From the IMG/VR virus record IMGVR_UViG_3300030333_003248, positions 1-35,544 of that record: a DNA stretch of 35,544 nt; one strand, written 5' to 3'. Both the position numbers and the translations under genes were made by a program. Under the pieces are notes generated by a model. The model was given only the letters and a program-made list of their open reading frames with translations, was not told where the DNA came from and did no database searches. Source of the stretch: a virus. Positions 8,458-15,181 of the stretch are shown piece after piece. Position 1 is the first letter of the stretch. Each line of letters starts with the position of its first letter.

Positions 8458-8910
8458 ATGAGAAGTGATTATTTAAATGAAAACATAATGAGCAATAGCG
8501 GACACAAGAAAAAAGTAAAAGTTCTTTCTACTGCTTCAACTCTTGCAGAATCTGATTCAGGGTCAATATTTTTATTAAACTCTACTGCAGAATTTGCTAC
8601 AACACTACCAGCAGTTGCTACTGCAGGAGCTGGTTGGTATTGTAAAATTGTTGTAGAAGCTGCACCATCTGGTGCATCTTATACAGTAATTGAAGGTGAA
8701 GGTTCTGACGCTAATGTTATTATCGTTAATGGTATAAACGAGCTTGAAGTTGACACTAGTGATGATGGTGTATCAAGCACAGGATGTTCAACAATTACTT
8801 TTGCAGATGGCGTAGCTATTAAAGGTGATTTTATTGATATCTGGTGTGATGGTTCAAACTATTATGTTTCAGGTCAAACTAAAGCTGATGGTGGTATATC
8901 AGTAGGATAA
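8458..8910 (+). CDS. Capsid decoration-like protein
   Basis: A 150-residue, mostly beta, Ser/Thr/Ala/Gly-rich protein. The start at ATG 8458 is chosen because GGAGG lies 10 bases upstream, inside the capsid gene end; the open frame extends further but without such support. Sequence features are DSGSIFLLNSTAEFATTLPAVATAGAGWYCKIVVEAA and repeated short beta strands to the end. This pattern (a gap-filling 'LTSADSG..F.LN....ITLPA' type) is common in phage head-decoration and fibre-cap proteins. The position right after the major capsid gene favours a decoration or cement protein. There is no membrane segment or enzyme motif. Confidence 0.65.
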   Translation: MRSDYLNENIMSNSGHKKKVKVLSTASTLAESDSGSIFLLNSTAEFATTLPAVATAGAGWYCKIVVEAAPSGASYTVIEGEGSDANVIIVNGINELEVDTSDDGVSSTGCSTITFADGVAIKGDFIDIWCDGSNYYVSGQTKADGGISVG

Positions 8911-8925
8911 TCCAAAATCATAAGG

Positions 8926-8995
8926 GTTAACAGTTTTGTAGGACTGTGCAGGGTATCGTATAAAGGGTACCCTGCGAACCTACTAAAATTTTAAC
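8926..8995 (+). other. Long RNA hairpin after capsid genes
   Basis: A nearly continuous stem-loop of 70 bases. The inner stem is GCAGGGTA (8948-8955) with TACCCTGC (8968-8975), 12-base loop. The middle stem is GTAGG (8938-8942) with CCTAC (8979-8983), followed by TTTT with AAAA across a one-base bulge. The outer stem is GTTAA (8926-8930) with TTAAC (8991-8995). No U-run follows, so it is not a standard terminator. It may shield the capsid mRNA end, be an RNase cut site, or weaken read-through to later genes. Confidence 0.7.
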
Positions 8996-9049
8996 AGTAC
9001 GTTCACGCTCTAGCCAAGAGCTTAAAGTACACTCACAAAGGAGAATAAA

Positions 9050-9568
9050 ATGGCAGAAACAAATATACATGATTTTACCGTTCAAGAACGATTAGGTAAA
9101 ATGGCAGTTGATTTAATTGACGTAACATTAACAACTGATGCAGAAGCACATGCAGACAATGATGTAATCGCACAATCTATAGAAATACCAAACGCAGTTG
9201 CAGTTAATGGAGGTGCAGCAATAATTCAATCTATTATGGTATTAGATGAAGATGATGAAGCTCCTGCTATTGAATTATTATTTTCACAAGTAAATACAGC
9301 GATAACAGATGACGAAGGTGAAGCTATAGGTAATAGTGTAAGTGATTTAGATGCGACTTTTAGAAGTTTTTTGGGTGCAGTAACTGTATCTAATTATAGT
9401 GATTTAGTTGATGCTCAAATAGGAATTAAATCAAATATTGGACTCGTTGTAAAAGCAGCATCTAATTCAAGAAGCATATATGTACACGCAATAAATAGAA
9501 GTGGTGGAACATATACACCTGCTGCAACAACAGACTTAAAACTTCGTATAGGAATAGTAAAAGACTAA
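9050..9568 (+). CDS. Virion structural protein, beta-rich
   Basis: A 172-residue acidic protein with a strong ribosome binding site (AAAGGAGAATAAAATG). The N-terminus (MAETNIHDFTVQERLGKMAVDLIDVTLTTD) and alternating strands (AAIIQSIMVLDEDDEAPAIELLFSQ, KLRIGIVKD) fit a beta sandwich. It lies between the capsid genes and the LamG fibre gene, so a head-vertex or fibre-base role is plausible. I recall similar proteins in marine phage virions but cannot name a family. The stop overlaps the next ATG by one base. Confidence 0.65.
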   Translation: MAETNIHDFTVQERLGKMAVDLIDVTLTTDAEAHADNDVIAQSIEIPNAVAVNGGAAIIQSIMVLDEDDEAPAIELLFSQVNTAITDDEGEAIGNSVSDLDATFRSFLGAVTVSNYSDLVDAQIGIKSNIGLVVKAASNSRSIYVHAINRSGGTYTPAATTDLKLRIGIVKD

Positions 9569-10779
9569 TGTTTCCGACACGTAGAATAATAACAAGTAGT
9601 GGCGATAAGTTTAGAGATGAGTTCTCTTTAGCGTTTGATGGTACTAATGATTATATAGCAACTGGAGGTAAGCCAGTTGATACAGCAGATGCTACGTATG
9701 TTTTTTGGACTAAATCAAGTGTTAGTGGTAGTAGTAATAGAGCAATATTTGCGCATGGTAATGATAGAGTAGGTGAATTTAGTTTAGCTTATGATAGTGG
9801 TGGTAAGGCATTATTATATTTACATTCAAGTTTATATCAATATTGGGATGATGGGGCAGGAAATTCTCATGTAAGCGATGGAAAATGGCATCATGTTGCA
9901 GTAGTAGTAGATATTGATAGTATGCCTGATTGCAAATTATATATTGATGGAGTGGAGATGCCTCAAGGGGCTCGTTCTACAAGTGCAACTGCAACAGCTT
10001 ATGGTAATATGGAAATAGGCAGGGCAAATTCTACAACAGAATTTGAAGGCAGTATTTCAGAACTTGCAGTATATGACAAACATTTGTCGATATCAGAAGT
10101 AAAGACACTATATAATGGCAGAGAGCCTTATAACCACAAAGAAGGCGTATGCTCATCTAACTTACAAGCGTGGTGGCGTATGGGTGATGGGGTATTTGAT
10201 GGATTTCCTATTGTACAAGACCAAACAAATACAAATATAGGTAGTAATCTTGTTTCTAATCCAACATTTGACACAAACACTACTGGTTGGGAACAATATG
10301 CAGGTGGAAGTGGCGATGACAATACAATATCAAGAGAAACATCTATAGTACACTCAGGTAGTGGCTCATTGAAAATAACACACGCGGCAGGTAATAATGG
10401 ATATGGTGCAAAATTGGTTGGTAATCCACTTACAGGTACAGCAAACAAACTTATGATAATCGAAGGATATGTATATATTCCATCAGGCTCATATAGTGGT
10501 GGTAACCCTATTTTAACAGATGGTGGAGCGTTTAGCAGTGCATCATCACATAGTAGAATTGAAGCTGATGCAAGTATTACTAACCAATGGCAATACGTAA
10601 GAACAGTTCAAATATTAGATTCTGATGTAACAGGTACTATATTTTTATTTACAACAGGAGATGACCCAAGTGCAGGAGATATATTGTATTGGGATGACAT
10701 AAGTGTTCGCATGTTAGAAGGTAACGCAGGGCAAATGTATAATATGGATGCAGATACTTTTAAAGGAGATACACCATAA
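9568..10779 (+). CDS. LamG-domain virion fibre or adhesin
   Basis: A 403-residue protein. Residues about 15-195 form a laminin-G/concanavalin-A-like jelly roll: FSLAFDGTNDYIATGG at the start, GKWHHVAVVVDIDSMPDCKLYIDGVE in the middle, and FEGSISELAVYDKHLSISEVKTLYNG at the end. Residues about 235-395 look like a second, carbohydrate-binding-module-like sandwich (NPTFDTNTTGWEQY, HSGSGSLKITHAAG, YWDDISVRMLEG). Such domains bind sugars. The protein probably sits on the head or neck and contacts host or particle surface glycans. The position among head genes, away from the main tail fibre, favours a capsid fibre. No signal peptide. Confidence 0.8.
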   Translation: MFPTRRIITSSGDKFRDEFSLAFDGTNDYIATGGKPVDTADATYVFWTKSSVSGSSNRAIFAHGNDRVGEFSLAYDSGGKALLYLHSSLYQYWDDGAGNSHVSDGKWHHVAVVVDIDSMPDCKLYIDGVEMPQGARSTSATATAYGNMEIGRANSTTEFEGSISELAVYDKHLSISEVKTLYNGREPYNHKEGVCSSNLQAWWRMGDGVFDGFPIVQDQTNTNIGSNLVSNPTFDTNTTGWEQYAGGSGDDNTISRETSIVHSGSGSLKITHAAGNNGYGAKLVGNPLTGTANKLMIIEGYVYIPSGSYSGGNPILTDGGAFSSASSHSRIEADASITNQWQYVRTVQILDSDVTGTIFLFTTGDDPSAGDILYWDDISVRMLEGNAGQMYNMDADTFKGDTP

Positions 10780-11012
10780 TGGCTTTTGAAAATAGAAAAT
10801 GGGTTATTGTAAGCGTATCTGATATAACAGATGAAATGATAAGTAGTGCAATACAATCATCTATGAATACATTAAGAAAAACATTAGATGGCACTCAAGC
10901 AATACTTAAATGGGATGGCAACACACCTACTTGCTTTGATGGTATGACAACTTATAACCATAGCGAAATATTAGCAGAACTTGCTAAATCAACTTGGACA
11001 GAAAATGAGTAA
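10779..11012 (+). CDS. Small protein of unknown function
   Basis: A 77-residue protein whose ATG overlaps the LamG gene stop by one base, so the two are probably coupled. It shows a short beta start (KWVIVSVSDITDEMISSAI), a helix (QSSMNTLRKTLDGTQAIL) and a Trp/Asp-containing end (LKWDGNTPTCFDGMTTYNHSE). It may be a small fibre-tip or assembly helper for the preceding protein. Its end overlaps the next gene by 8 bases. No family was recognised. Confidence 0.65.
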   Translation: MAFENRKWVIVSVSDITDEMISSAIQSSMNTLRKTLDGTQAILKWDGNTPTCFDGMTTYNHSEILAELAKSTWTENE

Positions 11013-11658
11013 AAAAAGCACAGTTAATAAAGCAGGCAATTACACAAAGCCAACAATGCGTAAGCGTTTATTCCAAAGTATAAAAGCTGGTTCTAAAGGT
11101 GGGCCTCCAGGGGTATGGTCGGCTCGTAAAGCGCAACTTCTTGCTAAACGATATAAGTCATCTGGTGGTGGCTACAAAAAAGATGGTGGTATAGTTAGGC
11201 CTAAATATGCTAGTGGAGGTAAAGCAGAATCTCAAAGGTCTCTTGACCAATGGACATCAGAAGAATGGGATAATGTTTCAGGTAAAAAAGGAGATAGATA
11301 TCTTCCTAAAAAAGTTCGTGAAGGAATGAGCTCAGGGCAAAAAGCTGCAGAGAATAGAAAGAAAAGAAAAGCTAGTAAATCTGGTAAAGTAAAAGCTAAA
11401 TATTCAGATAGTTTAAAAAAGAGTATGCGAAGCAAAGGCGTGTACTTAAAAGGCGGAAAACTAGAAGGCCCATCGCATAAAGAAGGTGGTATTCCTATAG
11501 AGGTAGAAGGTGGTGAGTACATCATCAAAAAGGATTCGGTAAATGATAAAACTTTACCTATATTACAAGAGATAAATAACACAGGTCAATACACAGGTGC
11601 TGATAAAAATTACGACTTTCCTGTTTTTGACGCTAGAGAAAGGTCAGAAAAAAAATGA
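11005..11658 (+). CDS. Basic three-part virion-associated protein
   Basis: A 217-residue, strongly basic protein. The start at ATG 11005 is preferred over an upstream one because MSKKST begins the conserved-looking part. Three blocks are visible. One: NYTKPTMRKRLFQSIK then GGPPGVWSARKAQLLAKRY (residues about 10-50), a string frequent in marine phage proteins. Two: SLDQWTSEEWDNVSGKKGDRYLPKK and AAENRKKRKASKSG (about 72-130), which resembles a DUF seen in large and marine viruses (possibly DUF5872; recalled, not verified). Three: GPSHKEGGIPIEVEGGEYII (about 158-178), also recurrent in phages. Function is unknown. High charge suggests DNA or capsid-interior binding. Confidence 0.7.
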   Translation: MSKKSTVNKAGNYTKPTMRKRLFQSIKAGSKGGPPGVWSARKAQLLAKRYKSSGGGYKKDGGIVRPKYASGGKAESQRSLDQWTSEEWDNVSGKKGDRYLPKKVREGMSSGQKAAENRKKRKASKSGKVKAKYSDSLKKSMRSKGVYLKGGKLEGPSHKEGGIPIEVEGGEYIIKKDSVNDKTLPILQEINNTGQYTGADKNYDFPVFDARERSEKK

Positions 11659-12131
11659 AAAAAGATGATATGATGAAAAACGTAAAAGAGTTTGCAGCTG
11701 GCGGAATGACTGATGGTAGAGAAAGAAGTGAACAGATGTACGCAGGTGGCGGCAAAACAGGTTACAATAAAATTGGAATGATGAAACATGGTGGCATGTA
11801 CGGTGAGAAGAAGATGATGCATGGTGGCGTTATGATGGAAGATAAAAAAATGATGGGTCATGGTGGAAAGATGAAAGATAAAATGATGTATAAGCATGGT
11901 GGAAAAGCTATGAAGCCAGTTGATTCATCTAAAAATCCAGGTCTTGCAAAATTACCAACAGAAGTTAGAAATAAAATGGGATACATGAAACATGGTGGTA
12001 GTGCTGCTAAAATGAAAGCTCATTCAAAGGGTCATTCTAAGGCTCATATGGATTCAATGAATAAAGATATGCATAAAGGTGATAGTTTTGATGCAGCTCA
12101 TAAAAAAGCTATGAAAAAGGTAGGAAAATAA
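11655..12131 (+). CDS. Met/His/Gly-rich HGG-repeat protein
   Basis: A 158-residue low-complexity basic protein with five HGG motifs, mostly in the forms MKHGGM, MMHGGV, MGHGGK, YKHGGK and MKHGGS. Met, Lys, Gly and His dominate. The C-terminal quarter is different and helical (KAHSKGHSKAHMDSMNKDMHKG, SFDAAHKKAMKKVGK). Its ATG overlaps the previous stop (ATGA). Met and His spacing could bind copper or other metals, or the repeats could serve as flexible DNA-binding or capsid-lining material. Similar Met/Gly/His/Lys repeats occur in marine phage proteins of unknown role. The function is not known. Confidence 0.75.
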   Translation: MKKDDMMKNVKEFAAGGMTDGRERSEQMYAGGGKTGYNKIGMMKHGGMYGEKKMMHGGVMMEDKKMMGHGGKMKDKMMYKHGGKAMKPVDSSKNPGLAKLPTEVRNKMGYMKHGGSAAKMKAHSKGHSKAHMDSMNKDMHKGDSFDAAHKKAMKKVGK

Positions 12132-12133
12132 AT

Positions 12134-12322
12134 ATGGCTAGCAGATATTGGAAGCGAAACAATGAAGGAAAACTTGTAGAGTTTTTTCCTAATCAAAGAA
12201 GTTTTGCAGATGGCCCTGTTAGTAATCATGTGAATATGAGAAAAACTTGGAGTGGCACAACTAAAATAGAATTTAGTCAAACTACTATGGACAAAGATAT
12301 AGCTGATAGGAATAATAGATAA
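12134..12322 (+). CDS. Small protein of unknown function
   Basis: A 62-residue protein that begins 2 bases after the HGG-repeat gene and ends by sharing a base with the next ATG (TAATG). Sequence features are MASRYWKRNNEGKLVEFFPNQRSF, then SNHVNMRKTWSGTTKIEFSQ. It is hydrophilic with no membrane segment. The tight spacing on both sides supports it as a real gene of the virion operon. No family was recognised. Confidence 0.65.
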   Translation: MASRYWKRNNEGKLVEFFPNQRSFADGPVSNHVNMRKTWSGTTKIEFSQTTMDKDIADRNNR

Positions 12323-13980
12323 TGGCAAATTTTGATGCACAAATACAAGCATTAGCAGGAACAGCAAATAATACTGAAATGAATGATTGGGCAGCTGATG
12401 GAGCAAAGGAGATAATTAATATTTTGCCTCCTGATTTAAAAGCAAAATGCACAACATTTACTTTACTAAATGCAAGTTCTACTACTTTAGATTTAGATAC
12501 TATAGGTGAAATAATGCATGTAACAAGGGAAAATGCTGATTCTGGGTATTATGTTCCATGCAGAAAGATTCTAGCAATGTATGGAGATATGTCAAATGAT
12601 TCTGGAAGTATGATGTATTATGCAACTGCTACTGACCCAGTATATTGGATAGACAGCAATGGTAGTGATGCTGCAACATTATTTGTAAAACCAACACCTA
12701 CTGATGCTCAACCTGCAAAAGCATATCATATTTCATATCCTTCTATTACATGTAGTGATGTAAGTACAATACCAAACTTTCCAGATGAAGCAGAATATTT
12801 AGTAGTATTATATGTAGCTATAAAAGTATTGCATAATAAAATGAATGAAATGAACTCTAACACAGCTATTGATACAACTTCTTTTGGAGCCATAACAACT
12901 GAATTAAATAAAGTAGACGATGTAATTGTTGAAGCAAGTAATAAAATAGATGCTTTTTATACTTCAATTGGAGATATTGATGATACTAATGAACTTTTTG
13001 ATAATACAAATAAAAGATTTACAGTAGTAAGAGATGCTCTGCTTTTAGCGCAAAATTTAATTGATGGTGACCAACCTAATTCAGCTTATGATGCATATGC
13101 AAATTTATCAGATATTGATAGTGCTATGGGTGCAATAGATGCTCATTTAAGTGATGGAGAAACTGTATTAGGAGCAAATCCATCATCAAGTGAAATAAAT
13201 ACAGCAATAGGTTTAGTAAAAACTGCAGTAGACCAAGCTGCAACAGCAGCAGGAAAATTTTTAGCTTCTGAATCTGATTCTGTTTTTGGAGATGAAGATA
13301 CATTTGAAACAGCAACCTCATCTATAGCTGGAGCACGAAATGCATTAACTAAAGCTCAATCTTTAATTGATGAATCAACTATAGGTGGTGATACAGAACC
13401 AGAATCTGCTCAGTATTGGCTTAATGATGAAGATGCTGAAATGGTAAATGCAACTATTAGCGTTGCAAGAACTGAAATATTAAGAGCAGAAACTGAAATA
13501 GCTCATTGGGTATCTATAGGAGATATGCGGGTAAAAGAAGTTCAGGTTGCATTGCAAGAAGCTGATGGCTATGCAAATGAAGTTCAAGCAAGATTATCTT
13601 ACGCTAAAGCATATGCAGATGCTGCTAGAGCTAGAAGAGCAGAGGGAGAGGGTCGTATTGCTCAATTAAACGCTACAGTTTCTGTTGCCAATCAAGAACT
13701 TCAAAGAGCTCAAGTTGCGATTGCAGAAATAAATAGTTTAATGGCATCTTATAAATTAGAATTAGATGGTGTTCCATTATATTTTCAAGAAGCATCAAGT
13801 TATATTAGTCAAGCTCAAGGATATATAGCAGAATCACAAATTAGAATGGAAAGAGAAGGCCAAAAATATAATTGGTATCAATCACAACAAGAAAAATTAC
13901 AACAAGATTATGACAAAGGCATACAGATGCTTATTGCTTCAAATATGCCTGCTGAAAATACAAAAAGAGAACAGGAGTAA
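12322..13980 (+). CDS. Neck/adaptor-like structural protein with coiled coil
   Basis: A 552-residue protein in two parts. Residues about 1-185 resemble head-tail adaptor or neck proteins (MANFDAQIQALAGTANNTEM, DWAADGAKEIINILPPDLKA, YVPCRKILAMYGDM, IPNFPDEAEYLVVLYVAIKVL). The rest is a very long, Ala/Gln/Glu-rich helical region with coiled-coil character (VNATISVARTEILRAETEIAH, VQARLSYAKAYADAARARRA, YISQAQGYIAESQIRMEREG), ending in WYQSQQEKLQQDYDKGIQML. It could join the portal to the tail and extend as a long fibre or needle. It is not a P22 needle by sequence. Adaptor function is inferred from N-terminal similarity and position. Confidence 0.6.
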   Translation: MANFDAQIQALAGTANNTEMNDWAADGAKEIINILPPDLKAKCTTFTLLNASSTTLDLDTIGEIMHVTRENADSGYYVPCRKILAMYGDMSNDSGSMMYYATATDPVYWIDSNGSDAATLFVKPTPTDAQPAKAYHISYPSITCSDVSTIPNFPDEAEYLVVLYVAIKVLHNKMNEMNSNTAIDTTSFGAITTELNKVDDVIVEASNKIDAFYTSIGDIDDTNELFDNTNKRFTVVRDALLLAQNLIDGDQPNSAYDAYANLSDIDSAMGAIDAHLSDGETVLGANPSSSEINTAIGLVKTAVDQAATAAGKFLASESDSVFGDEDTFETATSSIAGARNALTKAQSLIDESTIGGDTEPESAQYWLNDEDAEMVNATISVARTEILRAETEIAHWVSIGDMRVKEVQVALQEADGYANEVQARLSYAKAYADAARARRAEGEGRIAQLNATVSVANQELQRAQVAIAEINSLMASYKLELDGVPLYFQEASSYISQAQGYIAESQIRMEREGQKYNWYQSQQEKLQQDYDKGIQMLIASNMPAENTKREQE

Positions 13981-13982
13981 AA

Positions 13983-14447
13983 ATGGCAAGTACACTGACA
14001 GCCGCAACACTAACATCAACAATATCAGAGTCAATAACTTTAAATGGAAAAAATCAAGGTGGTACTACTACTGTGAGTATCCCCGACATTAAAAGTGTAT
14101 ACAAGCGAATTATTACATGTCCAGCAAATCAAACAACGACAATAGCTACTTTTGCAAGCACTGTACATGCTTCGGCTGGTGCAATAGACGTAGAAGATGC
14201 TAGATATATACGTGTTACAAATTTAGATGCAACGGCTCCAATAACATTGGCAGTTGTAGGAGCAGCGACATTATATCAAGTTTCATTGGAGTTTGGAAGA
14301 AGTCATGTTTTATCTACACCTGATGGTTTAATGCTGGCAGAAGAAGATACTAGTCCAAGTTTTGGCACAAAAGCAGATATAGCCAGTCTTCAAATAAATC
14401 CTGCTGGAAACACAGTAGATATAGAAATAATGGTAGCAAGCGTATAG
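13983..14447 (+). CDS. Virion structural protein, beta-rich
   Basis: A 154-residue Thr/Ala/Ser-rich protein with many beta strands (TSTISESITLNG, RIITCPANQTTTIATFAS, YIRVTNLDATAPITLAVVG, FGRSHVLSTPDGLMLAEED). It has the look of a small tail or neck adaptor or a decoration-type sandwich. It is placed between the adaptor-like protein and the split neck gene. The stop is followed at once by GAGATTAAATG, so the stop TAG is part of the next ribosome binding site. Confidence 0.65.
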   Translation: MASTLTAATLTSTISESITLNGKNQGGTTTVSIPDIKSVYKRIITCPANQTTTIATFASTVHASAGAIDVEDARYIRVTNLDATAPITLAVVGAATLYQVSLEFGRSHVLSTPDGLMLAEEDTSPSFGTKADIASLQINPAGNTVDIEIMVASV

Positions 14448-14455
14448 GAGATTAA

Positions 14456-14764
14456 ATGACTGTTAAAGATATAGTAGGGCAAATAGAACATTTATTTGGC
14501 AGGCAGCCAGAGCAATATATGTATCAACTAATTAATGATGGATTATTAGATATTGCATCTACAGTTCAACATTTTAGTGCTGTTGCTAGAACAGATTTGA
14601 CTTCATATCAACGATGGTATGATTTGGATGATTCTGCAGTTATAGATGTATTTAGGGTAGAAATACTTGATAATAATAATAGGTATGTAATGATTCCTAA
14701 ATTAGCAGATTCACACAAACTACTTAAAGAAGACAGTGATGTTGAAATTAACACAAAAACTTAG
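14456..14764 (+). CDS. Neck/tail adaptor protein, N-terminal part
   Basis: A 102-residue protein that appears to be the front half of a head-tail adaptor (neck) family of about 220-250 residues: helix-rich start (IVGQIEHLFGRQPEQYMYQLINDGLLDI), then a beta core (YQRWYDLDDSAVIDVFRVEIL, YVMIPKLADSHKLL). It stops at TAG (14762-14764). After GAG TAT ATA, the same frame continues with the ATG of the next gene. The family pattern 'RYY-L-..I-..-IP-L-..-NDRL-IV' runs across both. Either the gene has split into two subunits, or the TAG is read through at some rate. Confidence 0.7.
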   Translation: MTVKDIVGQIEHLFGRQPEQYMYQLINDGLLDIASTVQHFSAVARTDLTSYQRWYDLDDSAVIDVFRVEILDNNNRYVMIPKLADSHKLLKEDSDVEINTKT

Positions 14765-14773
14765 GAGTATATA

Positions 14774-15172
14774 ATGGCTACTAATAAACGAAGTTTCCCT
14801 AATGATTATTTTGCATGGTATAATGATGATAATCGATTAGCTGTAGTTTGTAGAGTATTGTCATCAGATAGCACTGCAACAGTTGATGATAAATTTGATA
14901 CATATACAGGAGATGACGTTACAAGTGGAATTAGAATGCATTATCATGCTAAGTATACTCCAGTAACATCTTTAACTCAAGATTTAACATCAAACTCAGG
15001 TCTTGATTCAGGTCTACATTCAGCGTTAGTTGACTATGTAAAATCAAGATTATTAGAAGATGCAGGTGATTTACAGCGAGCATCTTATTTTAAGGCAAAA
15101 TACGATAAACACATCAAGCAATACCCACACCGAAAAACAGGCGTAAGACAATTAGCTGTGCCAAAGCTATAA
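14774..15172 (+). CDS. Neck/tail adaptor protein, C-terminal part
   Basis: A 132-residue protein in the same frame as the preceding gene, separated from its TAG stop by 9 bases. The ribosome binding site TAGGAG (14762-14767) includes the stop codon, with 6 bases to the ATG. The sequence completes a neck-protein pattern: YFAWYNDDNRLAVVCRVL, then IRMHYHAKYTPVTSLTQDL, then the helix LHSALVDYVKSRLLEDAG-DLQRASYFKAKY and a basic end with VRQLAVPKL. It should work with the N-terminal part in the collar under the portal. The good ribosome binding site shows that separate translation is possible. Confidence 0.7.
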   Translation: MATNKRSFPNDYFAWYNDDNRLAVVCRVLSSDSTATVDDKFDTYTGDDVTSGIRMHYHAKYTPVTSLTQDLTSNSGLDSGLHSALVDYVKSRLLEDAGDLQRASYFKAKYDKHIKQYPHRKTGVRQLAVPKL

Positions 15173-15181
15173 GGAGAATAA

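Noticed and set aside
8926-8995. Hairpin as a classic rho-independent terminator or tRNA
   Set aside because: No U-run follows the stem, and the arms do not form D, anticodon and T loops.
11232-11897. Leftward frames opposite the basic and HGG-repeat genes
   Set aside because: Their composition (Phe, His, Ser runs) is the complement of Lys/Gly/Met-rich genes that are coupled to neighbours on the plus strand.
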